Assembly (NCBI GenBank): GCA_028248455.1
Contig: JAOKHV010000005.1
Location: 1 to 64,000, forward strand
DNA from: Ascidiaceihabitans sp.
Lineage (GTDB): Bacteria; Pseudomonadota; Alphaproteobacteria; Rhodobacterales; Rhodobacteraceae
Length of the DNA stretch: 64,000 nt
Direction: 5' to 3'
In this document: positions 53,566 to 63,124 of the stretch, piece by piece
Position numbering within the stretch: the first letter of the stretch is position 1
Layout of the letters: each line of letters begins with the position of its first letter
Made by a program: the position numbers and the translations under genes
The notes under the pieces: model-generated
Databases searched by the model: none
What the model was told of the DNA's origin: nothing
What the model saw: the letters and a program-made list of their open reading frames with translations, nothing else

Positions 53566-54471
53566 TCAACCCTCTCGACGCATCTTGCGAAACATAGAGA
53601 GCGAATAGATCACCAATGCGGCCCAGATCATCGGAAAGGCGATCATACGGGCGCGCCCGAATTCCTCACCGAAGGCAAAAACAGCGACAAGGAAGATCAA
53701 TGTTGGTGCGATGTATTGCATAATGGCGATGGTGGTCAACTGCAGCCCCTTTGCCCCGTTGGCATACAGCAATAGCGGCACAGCCGTAACGATACCGCAG
53801 CCCATCAACATCAAAGTGTCGCGCGTTGGGCTAAGTTCAAAATGGTTCTGCCCCTGCACGCCCAACCACGTGACGTAGATCAGTGCAGGTACCAGTAGGA
53901 TCAACACCTCTAGCAAGAACCCTTGGTTTGGGCCAATCGGTAGCTGCTTTTTGGCAAGGGCATACAACCCCCATGAGACGGTCAGCCCCAAAGACACCCA
54001 AGGCACTGACCCATTGGAAACCGCCAAAACGACAACAGCACCTGCGGCCAAAGCGATGGCGACAAGCTGTGCGCGGGTTAACGCTTCACGCAGGACAATC
54101 GCGCCAAGTGCAACACTAAACAGCGGGTTTATGTAATACCCAAGAGCCGCATCAAGGGTACGGTCGGCGGCGATCGCCCAGACATATATCCCCCAGTTGA
54201 TAGAGATCAACGCAGCTGTGACGCAGGCCATTCCCAACATCTTTGGATCCATGATGGCGATGCGCACATCCTTGGTCCGTCCCAAAAAAATTAGCAGGAT
54301 GCCTGCTATGGGCACCGACCAAATCACACGGTGCGCAACCACTTCGGCGGATGGCAGGTGCGACAACAGCTTGAGATAGATCGGTAGGAAACCCCACAAG
54401 AAGTACGCCGCAAAGGCAAAGGTAAAGCCAGATAGAGTGTCACCACTTGTAGGTGTAGATGGCTTTGACAT
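53566..54471 (-). CDS. rarD: RarD-type EamA-family permease
   Basis: This 301-residue membrane protein has about ten helices in two EamA halves, beginning GFTFAFAAYFLWGFLPIYLK and including the RarD-typical AEVVAHRVIWSVP. Members are drug/metabolite transporters with undefined substrates. ATG 54471 is chosen over 54528 because the longer frame begins with a hydrophilic stretch lacking a site. The gene ends 30 bases from the RluA-like gene start, so the two may be co-transcribed. Confidence 0.85.
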   Translation of the reverse strand: MSKPSTPTSGDTLSGFTFAFAAYFLWGFLPIYLKLLSHLPSAEVVAHRVIWSVPIAGILLIFLGRTKDVRIAIMDPKMLGMACVTAALISINWGIYVWAIAADRTLDAALGYYINPLFSVALGAIVLREALTRAQLVAIALAAGAVVVLAVSNGSVPWVSLGLTVSWGLYALAKKQLPIGPNQGFLLEVLILLVPALIYVTWLGVQGQNHFELSPTRDTLMLMGCGIVTAVPLLLYANGAKGLQLTTIAIMQYIAPTLIFLVAVFAFGEEFGRARMIAFPMIWAALVIYSLSMFRKMRREG

Positions 54472-54677
54472 AAGGATGCTCCGTTCGCTGGGTTGGCTAT
54501 GGGTAACAGCCCTACTCCTGCTGTCCATAACTATAAATTACGGAGCAATTCTGTCGGCCAGGATGGGGTCGCGGAAACACGCCAAAACAAAAGGTGTGGA
54601 TTCCCCCACTTGAGTAAACCCCATATAAAATTGACTAATTATTAATATTTTTTGAACAATCACTTTGGATTCTTGAA

Positions 54678-55148
54678 GTGGCACTCTCAACCCCTGCATC
54701 GATTAACAGTTTTCCTAGCATCGTTTTAGATGCCTCTATTACGGACACATTAAACGCTGAATGCGGGAAGCCTATCCAATTTGGTCTTGACAGTTACAAA
54801 CCAGGCGCAAAGTCACACAAAGCCCAACCAGGTCCTTCTGTGTGGAATGGCGAAACCATCACAATTCCAGAAAATGGCGTATATATCTGTATCTTTTCAG
54901 AATCTTGCGAGACTGACTGCGAGATGAAAAGCGCTCAAATTCACCTAAACTTGCGCCAAGTGTCAGAGAGTTTGATTACAACCGGAAGCACTTCTATCGG
55001 TGAAGAAAACTGTGAAAAATCTATCTATCGTCGCGTATCCAGATTTGAAAAGGGCGATGAGATTTGGTTGACAGCAACACGCGAAGACAGGCAAAATGTC
55101 CGCATCAAATCCGCTAAATGGATGTTTCATCACTCTTTTCCTTTGTGA
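54678..55148 (+). CDS. Hypothetical protein with C1q-like jelly-roll features
   Basis: The 156-residue product is not recognised by name. The alternation IQFGLDSYKPGA, then ITIPENGVYICIFSES, then SRFEKGDEIWLTA, with a final aromatic FHHSFPL, follows the strand pattern of C1q/TNF-like jelly rolls (GVY and GD-WL landmarks). There is no signal peptide and the start is GTG 54678 without a clear ribosome site. AT content is higher than in its neighbours, which could mean transfer. Five or more cysteines are spread through it. Confidence in coding is moderate and in fold low to moderate. Confidence 0.55.
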   Translation: MALSTPASINSFPSIVLDASITDTLNAECGKPIQFGLDSYKPGAKSHKAQPGPSVWNGETITIPENGVYICIFSESCETDCEMKSAQIHLNLRQVSESLITTGSTSIGEENCEKSIYRRVSRFEKGDEIWLTATREDRQNVRIKSAKWMFHHSFPL

Positions 55149-55206
55149 TGCTCATCAGAATAATTCGGTGCGCAAACTGCCGTTAAAGCTGTTTACGCAT
55201 CAAACC

Positions 55207-57654
55207 TTAGACCTTCACGCGCTCTGATTTGGGGTCATAGAAGGGTTTTAGCTGTGCTTCAGCCTTGACCCGCGCGCCCATCACATCGATTTCAAATGAT
55301 GAAGCCAGCAGCTCTGCCACGCTTTCGCCTTTGCATGGCACATAGCCCATACCGATGGCCGCACCCACGTGGTGTCCGTATCCGCCCGAAGACAAATAGC
55401 CAACGTTTTCGCCGTTCCGCAGGATCGGTTCGTTGTGGTATAGCAACGGCTCTGCGTCGGTCAGTTTGAACTGGACCAAACGTTGTTCCAGCCCGGTTTC
55501 GCGTTTTGCCAACACCGCGTCACGACCGATAAAGTTAGGCTTGTCGGTTTTAACAGCAAAGCCAAGGCCCGCTTCAAGAACGTGATCCTCTGACGTTATA
55601 TCATGCCCGAAGTGACGGAAGCCTTTTTCCATCCGGCATGTATCCATCATATGCATCCCACAAAGTTTCAGCCCCATATCTTGGCCTGCCTCATGCAGCG
55701 TTTCAAACATATGGCCCGCCATGTCGGACGGCATATAGATTTCCCAACCCAACTCGCCCACATAAGTCACACGGTGCACACGAGCGAGGCCCATGCCCAG
55801 CTCGATTTCTTGCGCTGTCCCAAATGGGTTTACCGCATTGCTAAAGTCATTCGGCGATACAGATTGCAGCAACTTGCGCGCGTTTGGCCCCATGACAGCC
55901 AAGACGCCTTCGCCCGCGGTGACGTCCGTGATCACCACGTTAAAGTCACCCTGATTTCGGCGTATCCATGTCTGATCTGCAAGGCGCGTCGCGGCAGGTG
56001 TCACGACAAGATAACAGTTCTCTTCGATCCGCGTGACGGTCACATCCGCTTCGATCCCAGCCTTAGAATTCAAGAGCTGTGTGTAAACAATTTTGCCAAC
56101 TGGCACATCGTAATCACCGCCACCGATGTAGTTCATAAAGGCCATTGCATCACGGCCTTCGACACGCAATTTCCCAAAAGACGTCATGTCATACATGCCA
56201 ACGTTATTGCGCACTGCGTTGTGTTCGGCAGCGACGTTGTCAAAGAAGTTTTGGCGTTTCCATGAGTATTTGTATTCTGGTTTCTGACCTTCATTGGCGA
56301 ACCAGTTGGCCCGTTCCCAACCTGCAATTTCGCCCATGACAGCGCCCTGATTCAACAGATGCTGGTGGAACGGCGTGCGGCGCACACCTCGCGCTGTTGC
56401 CTTTTGGCGGAACGGGAAGTGATCGGCATAAAGCAAACCAAGAGTCTCTTTTGAACGCGCCTCAAGATAGCGTTTATTGCCTTGGAACGGCTGCATACGA
56501 CTAATGTCTACATCGCCCAAATCGAATGGTTTTTCACCTGTATCCATCCACGCCGCCAGCGCCATACCTGCGCCACCAGCCGATTGAATACCAATTGAAT
56601 TGAAGCCAGCCGCAACCCAGAAATTGTCCATCTCTGGCGCAAGGCCAAGGTGATAGGCATCATCAGGGGTAAAGGATTCAGGACCGTTAAAGAACGTGTG
56701 GACACCCGCCTCTGCCAACAGTGGCATCCGTTCGATGGCTTTTTCTAAGATCGGTTCAAAGTGATCGAAATCTTCTTGCAACTGGTCAAATTCAAAGTCG
56801 TCGGGAATACCGTCCAAAGCCCATGGTTTGGATTCTGGCTCAAACGCACCCAACAGGAACTTGCCTGCATCTTCTTTGTAATAGGCGTGCTCATCAGGGA
56901 CGCGCAGCACTGGCAATTGCGTCAGACCCTCAATCGCCTCGGTCACGATATAAAAGTGTTCACAAGCTTGCAACGGGACATTCACGCCAGCCATGCGTCC
57001 AACTTCGTGCCCCCACATGCCGCCACAGTTCACAACCATGTCCGCTTCGATGTGGCCTGAATTGCCGTCTTCATCCGTCCAATCAACGCCCGTGACGCGG
57101 CTGCCATCATTGGCCATGCCAGTCACTTTAACACGCTCCTTGATCAACCCACCACGCTGACGCGCGCCTTTGGCCAATGCCAATGCGATATTGGCGGGAT
57201 CGCCCTGACCGTCGAGGGGCAAATAAACAGCGCCCACAACACCCTCAAGATTAAGATGCGGGTACATTTCTTGGACGCGCTCGTTTGAGATTTCTTCAAC
57301 CTCAACGCCAAAGGCGCGGGCCATGGCAGCTTGGCGATAAATTTCTTCGCGACGTTCTTCGGTCAAGGCAACGGTAATGGACCCCACCCGTTTGAAACCA
57401 GTGGCCACGCCTGTTTCTTCTTCCAGACCGCCGTACAATTCTTGGGAATATTTCGCCAGTTTGGTCATGTTCGCCGTTGCGCGCAATTGCGCAATCAGAC
57501 CCGCGGCGTGCCACGTTGTACCAGATGTCAGTTGTTTGCGTTCCAAAAGAACCACATCTTCCCAACCCAATTTGGTCAGGTGATACGCAACGGAGCAGCC
57601 GATAACGCCGCCCCCGATAATGACAACGCGTGCTTTGTTTGGAAATGCAGACAT
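55207..57654 (-). CDS. Dimethylglycine/sarcosine dehydrogenase-like FAD-GcvT protein
   Basis: This 815-residue two-domain enzyme has an N-terminal FAD fold VIIGGGVIGCSVAYHL (residues 11-26) with His49 in TTWHAAG, the position of covalent FAD in dimethylglycine dehydrogenase, and a C-terminal GcvT/aminomethyltransferase half (MYDMTSFGKLRVEG, then VGELGWEIYMPS) expected to bind tetrahydrofolate. It should demethylate an N-methyl amine such as dimethylglycine or sarcosine. It is the last gene of the - strand methylamine unit, 95 bases after the regulator gene, and a paralogue of the protein at 60294. Confidence 0.85.
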   Translation of the reverse strand: MSAFPNKARVVIIGGGVIGCSVAYHLTKLGWEDVVLLERKQLTSGTTWHAAGLIAQLRATANMTKLAKYSQELYGGLEEETGVATGFKRVGSITVALTEERREEIYRQAAMARAFGVEVEEISNERVQEMYPHLNLEGVVGAVYLPLDGQGDPANIALALAKGARQRGGLIKERVKVTGMANDGSRVTGVDWTDEDGNSGHIEADMVVNCGGMWGHEVGRMAGVNVPLQACEHFYIVTEAIEGLTQLPVLRVPDEHAYYKEDAGKFLLGAFEPESKPWALDGIPDDFEFDQLQEDFDHFEPILEKAIERMPLLAEAGVHTFFNGPESFTPDDAYHLGLAPEMDNFWVAAGFNSIGIQSAGGAGMALAAWMDTGEKPFDLGDVDISRMQPFQGNKRYLEARSKETLGLLYADHFPFRQKATARGVRRTPFHQHLLNQGAVMGEIAGWERANWFANEGQKPEYKYSWKRQNFFDNVAAEHNAVRNNVGMYDMTSFGKLRVEGRDAMAFMNYIGGGDYDVPVGKIVYTQLLNSKAGIEADVTVTRIEENCYLVVTPAATRLADQTWIRRNQGDFNVVITDVTAGEGVLAVMGPNARKLLQSVSPNDFSNAVNPFGTAQEIELGMGLARVHRVTYVGELGWEIYMPSDMAGHMFETLHEAGQDMGLKLCGMHMMDTCRMEKGFRHFGHDITSEDHVLEAGLGFAVKTDKPNFIGRDAVLAKRETGLEQRLVQFKLTDAEPLLYHNEPILRNGENVGYLSSGGYGHHVGAAIGMGYVPCKGESVAELLASSFEIDVMGARVKAEAQLKPFYDPKSERVKV

Positions 57655-57749
57655 GGGCTCAAGCCTTATGAATCAAAGTTGATTTCACTTTGGCACTAAA
57701 TGGCGCAAATTAGACCTTCAAAAACGTCACTACTGACGCTTTCCAACCA

Positions 57750-58748
57750 TCAAACCCGTTGACCCGATACTTTCTTAGTCTTCCGGATTGCGGTGGGTGT
57801 GATCCCAAAAAAGCTGCGGTAGAGGCTGGAAAATCCGTTGGGGAATCCACAGGCCATGCCAACCTCACGCACTGATAGCGTAGTGTTCAGCAGCAGGTTA
57901 TTTGCCCGGTTTAGGCGCAGTTCACGGTAGTATGTGTTGGGTGTGGTGTTCAGTTTGCTATGGAAGCGACGTTCTAATGAGCGCGATGAAATACCCACGC
58001 GTGTGACCAGTTCGGCAATCGGCATGGGGTCTTCCATATGGGACTGCATTAGCTCAATACACTGATCCAACTCCTTATCGCCTGTCATACTTAGGCGCTT
58101 ACCGCCAAAGGGCTGAAGAGTTTTGAAGTCACGGATTTTTTCATGCAACAAGATATCTGCCACAGTCATAACACCCGCCGCAGACATGTGATTACCCACC
58201 AACCCCAGCGTCAAATCTACGGTCGCGCCCATTCCTGCACAGGTCACAACACGCCCATCGTCCACGGCCAAAGCATAGGTGCCCTCCCCGCCCGGATCAC
58301 CGCGTTCCTGCAAGACTGCGCGATTTTCCCAATGGGTCGTATGATCCCCAGATCCGTTTGGGTGTTCAGATATGTATCGGCTGGCCGCCTCGGACAGCAA
58401 AATCACCTTGGCCTTGCGGTAGCTGTACGCCGAAATGGTTGTGCCCAAAGACAATTCCAGGTGATCAGAGTTTGTGTTGCCAATGACGAAAACATAGTCG
58501 GCCGTTGGGCGATCTGTCAGGGGTTCACTCAGCGTCCCCAAACCCGCACGACAAGACACATACCCGCCTTTGACCGAGCGATAGGTCCAATCAAATAATG
58601 TGGTTGGATTGATCCGGTTCGCCATGCGCAGCACTTCGACCACGCCTGACAATTCCACCAGAACAAACCCCTCTGCCAGAATGATATCTACCCTCCACGG
58701 CTCTCCCGATGCACGGGTGCCAAAATGTGAAGGATCGATATCAATCAT
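57750..58748 (-). CDS. GlxA-type AraC-family transcriptional regulator
   Basis: This 332-residue regulator has an N-terminal DJ-1/PfpI-like amidotransferase fold (about residues 15-190) and a C-terminal AraC/XylS DNA-binding domain (GISSRSLERRFHSKLNTTPNTYYRELRLNRA, VGMACGFPNGFSSLYRSFFG). The layout is that of GbdR, the glycine betaine/dimethylglycine-responsive activator. It lies between a homocysteine methyltransferase and a dimethylglycine dehydrogenase-like gene, which supports a betaine-catabolism role. The ligand is inferred. Confidence 0.85.
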   Translation of the reverse strand: MIDIDPSHFGTRASGEPWRVDIILAEGFVLVELSGVVEVLRMANRINPTTLFDWTYRSVKGGYVSCRAGLGTLSEPLTDRPTADYVFVIGNTNSDHLELSLGTTISAYSYRKAKVILLSEAASRYISEHPNGSGDHTTHWENRAVLQERGDPGGEGTYALAVDDGRVVTCAGMGATVDLTLGLVGNHMSAAGVMTVADILLHEKIRDFKTLQPFGGKRLSMTGDKELDQCIELMQSHMEDPMPIAELVTRVGISSRSLERRFHSKLNTTPNTYYRELRLNRANNLLLNTTLSVREVGMACGFPNGFSSLYRSFFGITPTAIRKTKKVSGQRV

Positions 58749-58751
58749 GAC

Positions 58752-59621
58752 TTAGGTCGTTTTCAAACGTCGGGACAGTTCTGCGATGTGCGCAGGTCCA
58801 ACTTCGCAGCAACCGCCGATAATAGTCGCGCCGTTTGCAGCCCAACCATCAGCGAAATCCGCATAGGCGTTTGGACCAAGATCGCGACGTGCGCTGAGCA
58901 TATCAACAGTTGAACCCACCTTGTTAAAGTCCGCAGCGATACCCGTGAAACCGTTCGCATAAGCACCGACAACGCGACCACTTTTGGCAAGGATTGGCAC
59001 GGCTGTGTCGACCGCTTCGGGCTTAGAGCAGTTGATGAAAACAGCCGCAGGATCGAATTCTTCCAACAATGGCATAACATCAGAAACCAATTCGCCAGAA
59101 CGCAAACGTGTGCCGTCGTCATCGCGTACGGACAAGGCAACCCAAACAGGATTGCCCGTCACACCAGCGCCCATCAGGCCGCCGCGTGCTTGATCCACAG
59201 AAGACATGGTTTCAAGTAAATGCACGTCGACATATTGCGCGTGAATTTGTGCCAGCTTGGCGTAGGCTTCAGCCGCCTGTTCTGCGGGTGGGGCTTTGTC
59301 GGGTTGATAAGAGAACCCTTGCGGACCCAAACCACCAGCAACCATGCCTGACCCGTGCGCCTCACGCGCATCAGACGCCAGTTGGCAGGCAAGACGCGCT
59401 AATTCTTCCAGGCGATCCAGCATGCCATGTGGCTCTAGGCGGTCGGGCAGAACAGAATAGCTGTTGGTAGTGGCGATATCAGCGCCAGCAGCGAAATATT
59501 CGTCGTGCACTTGGCGCACAACTTCGGGCGCATCAAGCAAGGCTTGGACCGACCAAAGCGACGTCGCTTTACCTGCGCGTGCCACAAGTTCTTGGCCCAT
59601 TCCGCCATCTAAAATCATCAT
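58752..59621 (-). CDS. Zinc homocysteine S-methyltransferase (betaine-homocysteine type)
   Basis: This 289-residue TIM-barrel methyltransferase has the three zinc cysteines Cys198 (INCSKPE) and Cys271-Cys272 (IIGGCCEVGP). Enzymes of the family move a methyl from betaine, S-methylmethionine or similar donors to homocysteine. With two dimethylglycine dehydrogenase-like genes in the same unit, betaine is the likeliest donor, which would yield dimethylglycine. The stop lies three bases from the regulator start. Confidence 0.85.
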   Translation of the reverse strand: MMILDGGMGQELVARAGKATSLWSVQALLDAPEVVRQVHDEYFAAGADIATTNSYSVLPDRLEPHGMLDRLEELARLACQLASDAREAHGSGMVAGGLGPQGFSYQPDKAPPAEQAAEAYAKLAQIHAQYVDVHLLETMSSVDQARGGLMGAGVTGNPVWVALSVRDDDGTRLRSGELVSDVMPLLEEFDPAAVFINCSKPEAVDTAVPILAKSGRVVGAYANGFTGIAADFNKVGSTVDMLSARRDLGPNAYADFADGWAANGATIIGGCCEVGPAHIAELSRRLKTT

Positions 59622-59626
59622 CTGCC

Positions 59627-60297
59627 TTATCCCTTTTCACTGCGGGTTTTGATCACACTGAGAACGGCGTGATGGAAATCTTGCAAGAACACTTCTCCCC
59701 AAATGGCAAGATATGTGTTCACAGGCGTCCTGATTGAATAATTTGTTTCCAAGGTCAATAAGGTAACGCCGTTTAGCAGTGATGTAAGGTGGTATGACCC
59801 CATTGCATGTTCACAATGCCACCCTGAGGGGCAATGTGGGGGTCAAACGCGACCAAAGTCTCTGACTGGATCTCGCTAATCTCAATGGTGTTGGCCCAAA
59901 CCATATCTTTAGGTGCTTCAATCGCAATCTGGGTCATGACCCGCATTTGCACCTGTGAGAATTCAAACTGACCAAACAGCGGCACCGCCAAAATTGGCAG
60001 TAGAACAGCAATAAAAATAAGTGTTTCGAACTGCCAGAACAGTAAAGCGACACAGAGTAAAACCACCGGCAGCACCATCAATTGGAATGTCTGGTGTGAT
60101 GATTTTGAAAGCAGCGGGTCAAATAACAATTGCGCGGATGCAACGTAAAAAACTGGGAACACCGTCACAAGAACGGTTGTGACGGTGTCCAAAGAAAAGA
60201 CGCCAGATAAGAAATGAAGTCCATAGTAGATCGCACAATAGCCAAAGGCAAAGCACACGCGCACAGCGGCGCTTTGCCTTTGAAGCCATTTTATCAT
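59627..60297 (-). pseudogene. Frameshifted membrane-SRPBCC protein gene
   Basis: ATG 60297 overlaps the upstream stop (ATGA). Four or five hydrophobic helices follow, then an SRPBCC-like start (TQIAIEAPKDMVWANTIEIS). The frame stops at 59773. One frame over, the sequence continues as GSYHLTSLLNGVTLLTLETN, then YLAIWGEVFLQDFHHAV, which looks like the C-terminal strand-helix end of an SRPBCC domain, and stops at 59627, just before the methyltransferase gene. A frameshift near 59800-59820, perhaps with loss of a central piece, explains this. Function is unknown; it could also be a short active membrane protein of 174 residues. Confidence 0.6.
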
Positions 60298-62747
60298 GCG
60301 CGGATGCGATCGTCTTCTGGATCCCATAGTGGTTGATCGGCGTGCACAACAGCCTTGCAACGGGCGCCAAAGATTTCGACCTCAAGCTCGGTTCCCGGGG
60401 CTGCCAGTTCCGCCTTAACAACGCCCAGCGCGATGGATTTGTTCACACGAAACCCCCAGTCGCCAGATGTCGTTTCACCGACCACTTCATCACCATTCCA
60501 AATCGTCGACATGTAAGGTGCATCGGCGAACGGTGCGTCTACAGTCATGGTCACAAACATCTTCTTCACGCCCGCATCTTTCTCAGCCAGCAAAGCAGCT
60601 TTGCCGATAAAGTCTTGGGGTTTGTCAAAGCGGATAAAGCGTTCCATGCCGCCCTCTAGCAATGTGTAATCTGTGGACAGATCACCCTTCCAAGTGCGGT
60701 ACCCTTTTTCGATCCGCATTGAGTTCAACGCATACATGCCGAATGGTTTGGCACCTGCATCGCGGATCGCCTCATAGGCGGCTTTGCTGTCCTCAAAGGA
60801 CGTATGCACTTCCCAACCCAGCTCGCCACAGAACGAGATACGCATCAGTTTACACGGCACGCCAGCGATGGTCGCGTCTTGCAACGTGAGCCACCCTTTT
60901 GTCAGGTCTGCACCTTCCACAATACCAGACAACAGATCGCGTGACTGTGCGCCTGTGACCAATGCTGTTGACCACTCTTTGGTGATGTCTGTCATCGTAA
61001 GCGAGCCATCGGTTGGCAAGCGTGATTGCAAGAACTCAAGGTCATGCCACTGTGCCACGGCTGCTGTCATGATCCAGAAGTCGTCTTCGCCCCAACGGAT
61101 GATTGTCACCTCTGTCACGATGCGTCCACGGCTGTCTGTGAAATAGCCAAGGTTCATGCGGCCCGCTTTTGGCAAGGCACCCGCGATTTGACCACGTAGC
61201 CATTCCGCCGCACCTGCGCCAGAAAGCGTGTAGCGCGAGAAGCCTGGCATATCGAGGACACCTGTTGCGTTTGTGCAGGCCTCGACTTCCTCCTCAACCC
61301 GTTTGACCCACGGCCCTTCGCGCGACCATGTTTCGGTTGCGGCCTCGGATGTGTCATCGCCATCTTGGGCGAACCAGTTGGCACGTTCCCAACCGTTATA
61401 GGCCCCCATCTGTGCGCCCGATGCCAACAGCTTGGCGTGGTTTGGCGATAGCTTTTTGTCGCGCCCTGCTGGCCATTCGTGGTGTGGGAAGTGCATGGCG
61501 TATTCGTGGCCATAAGTTTCCAACGCCTTGGATAGGCAGTAGTCGTGATCGGCGTAATCTGTGTAACGACGTGGATCGATGGCCCACATGTCCAATTCAG
61601 TTTCGCCGTGCATAATCCATTCCGCCATAACCTTACCCGCGCCACCACCTTGGGCGATGCCAAATGTAAAGGAGTGCGCCTCGAATGCATTGGGAACACC
61701 CGGCATAGGACCAACCATTGGCAGACCGTCCGGCGCATAGGGAATGGGACCGTTGATGTTACGGCCGATACCAGCGGTACCAAGGGCTGGCAAACGTTCC
61801 ATCGCGTCCTCGATGTAGAACTCAAGACGGTCCAGATCATCGGGGTACAGTTGGAAGCTGAAGTCTTCTGGCATTGGATCCTGAGGGGTGACCCAGTGCG
61901 CCTTACAATTGCGTTCATATGGACCAAGGTTCAGGCCATTTTTGTCCTGACGTAAGTAGTATGAAATATCCACGTCACGGATCATGGGCATCTTGTGGCC
62001 CTTTTCTTTGGTCCACGCTTCAAGCTCTGCGATTGGCTCTGTCAGGAAATACTGGTGGGACATAACAACCATTGGAACCGTGCGTCCGCCCCAAGGTTTG
62101 AACATCTCACCAATGCGCTGTGCATAATAGCCGCCACAGTTCACAACTTTCTCGCAGCGGATATCGCCCTTCTCAGTTTTCACGATCCACTCGTCGCCAT
62201 CGCGTTCAATGCCAACAACGGAACAGAAACGTTCGATACGGCCACCTGCGTCACGGGCACCTTTTGCCAGTGCTTGGGTCAACTGTGCGGGATCGATATC
62301 ACCGTCCAACGGATCCCAAAGACCACCCGCCAGATCATGGGTTTCCATGAACGGGTTCAGCTCTTTCAATTCCGCGGGTGTGCAAATGTCCATTTGTAGA
62401 CCCTGATAACGGCCCATACCTGCAACGCGTTCGAATTCTTGCATCCGCTCTTTCGAGTGGGCCAAGCGGATCGCGCCAGTCACGTGGTAGTTCATCGGAT
62501 ATCCAACATCTTCGCCCAACGAACGATACATCGCAGCCGAATACCGCTGCATGTTCATCACGGCCCAAGACCCCGCAAAGTTAGGAACATTGCCTGCCGC
62601 GTGCCACGTGGAACCGGCGGTCAGCTCGTTCTTTTCAACCAGCACACAATCTTTGTAGCCAGCTTTAGCTAGGTGATAGAGTGTCGATGTACCGACTACA
62701 CCGCCACCGATGACAACCACACGGGCCGTTGTTGGAAATTCACTCAT
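60294..62747 (-). CDS. Dimethylglycine dehydrogenase-like FAD-GcvT protein
   Basis: This 817-residue enzyme has the same architecture as the 55207 protein: FAD fold VVIGGGVVGTSTLYHL (residues 11-26), His49 in STWHAAG, an FAO domain, and a C-terminal GcvT-type folate half (FCGELGWEVHTSFE). It should oxidatively demethylate an N-methylglycine substrate and pass the one-carbon unit to tetrahydrofolate or release formaldehyde. Three bases separate it from the GFA-family gene upstream. Confidence 0.87.
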   Translation of the reverse strand: MSEFPTTARVVVIGGGVVGTSTLYHLAKAGYKDCVLVEKNELTAGSTWHAAGNVPNFAGSWAVMNMQRYSAAMYRSLGEDVGYPMNYHVTGAIRLAHSKERMQEFERVAGMGRYQGLQMDICTPAELKELNPFMETHDLAGGLWDPLDGDIDPAQLTQALAKGARDAGGRIERFCSVVGIERDGDEWIVKTEKGDIRCEKVVNCGGYYAQRIGEMFKPWGGRTVPMVVMSHQYFLTEPIAELEAWTKEKGHKMPMIRDVDISYYLRQDKNGLNLGPYERNCKAHWVTPQDPMPEDFSFQLYPDDLDRLEFYIEDAMERLPALGTAGIGRNINGPIPYAPDGLPMVGPMPGVPNAFEAHSFTFGIAQGGGAGKVMAEWIMHGETELDMWAIDPRRYTDYADHDYCLSKALETYGHEYAMHFPHHEWPAGRDKKLSPNHAKLLASGAQMGAYNGWERANWFAQDGDDTSEAATETWSREGPWVKRVEEEVEACTNATGVLDMPGFSRYTLSGAGAAEWLRGQIAGALPKAGRMNLGYFTDSRGRIVTEVTIIRWGEDDFWIMTAAVAQWHDLEFLQSRLPTDGSLTMTDITKEWSTALVTGAQSRDLLSGIVEGADLTKGWLTLQDATIAGVPCKLMRISFCGELGWEVHTSFEDSKAAYEAIRDAGAKPFGMYALNSMRIEKGYRTWKGDLSTDYTLLEGGMERFIRFDKPQDFIGKAALLAEKDAGVKKMFVTMTVDAPFADAPYMSTIWNGDEVVGETTSGDWGFRVNKSIALGVVKAELAAPGTELEVEIFGARCKAVVHADQPLWDPEDDRIRA

Positions 62748-62749
62748 GT

Positions 62750-63124
62750 CTATTGCTCCCTTTGCGGCACGTTGTCCGCGATTTTATAGTAATCACCTTT
62801 GTCCGCGACAAAGATGTGTTTTTGAAGTTCGAGCCCTGTGGGCCCATCGATTACTCCCAAAGAAAAACTCATGCCCTCCTCGGCATGCGCTTTCCAAAAT
62901 AAGAAACAGCCGCAGGTCGGGCAGAACCAACGCTTGGCCGTTTCAGAGGCGGCGAACCAACGCACGTCGCCTGTAATATCAAAGCTCTCCATATCGCCAC
63001 ACCCAGAGGCCCAGTGATGGCCTGACTGTTTGCGACACTGCGTGCAGTGACAGGCTGATACGCTTTGACCGCCATCTTTGACGGTAAAGGTCACGCCTTT
63101 GCAGTTGCAGCTTCCTGTCAGCAT
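62750..63124 (-). CDS. GFA-family zinc protein (glutathione-dependent formaldehyde-activating-like)
   Basis: This 124-residue zinc protein carries the GFA/CENP-V cysteine pattern CNCKG, CHCTQCRKQSG and CPTCGCFLFW. Founding members were linked to S-hydroxymethylglutathione formation, though the catalytic role of many relatives is doubtful. ATG 63124 overlaps the LysE stop (ATGA); a frame to 63205 inside LysE is rejected. A formaldehyde link is attractive because the next genes demethylate amines. Confidence 0.85.
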   Translation of the reverse strand: MLTGSCNCKGVTFTVKDGGQSVSACHCTQCRKQSGHHWASGCGDMESFDITGDVRWFAASETAKRWFCPTCGCFLFWKAHAEEGMSFSLGVIDGPTGLELQKHIFVADKGDYYKIADNVPQREQ

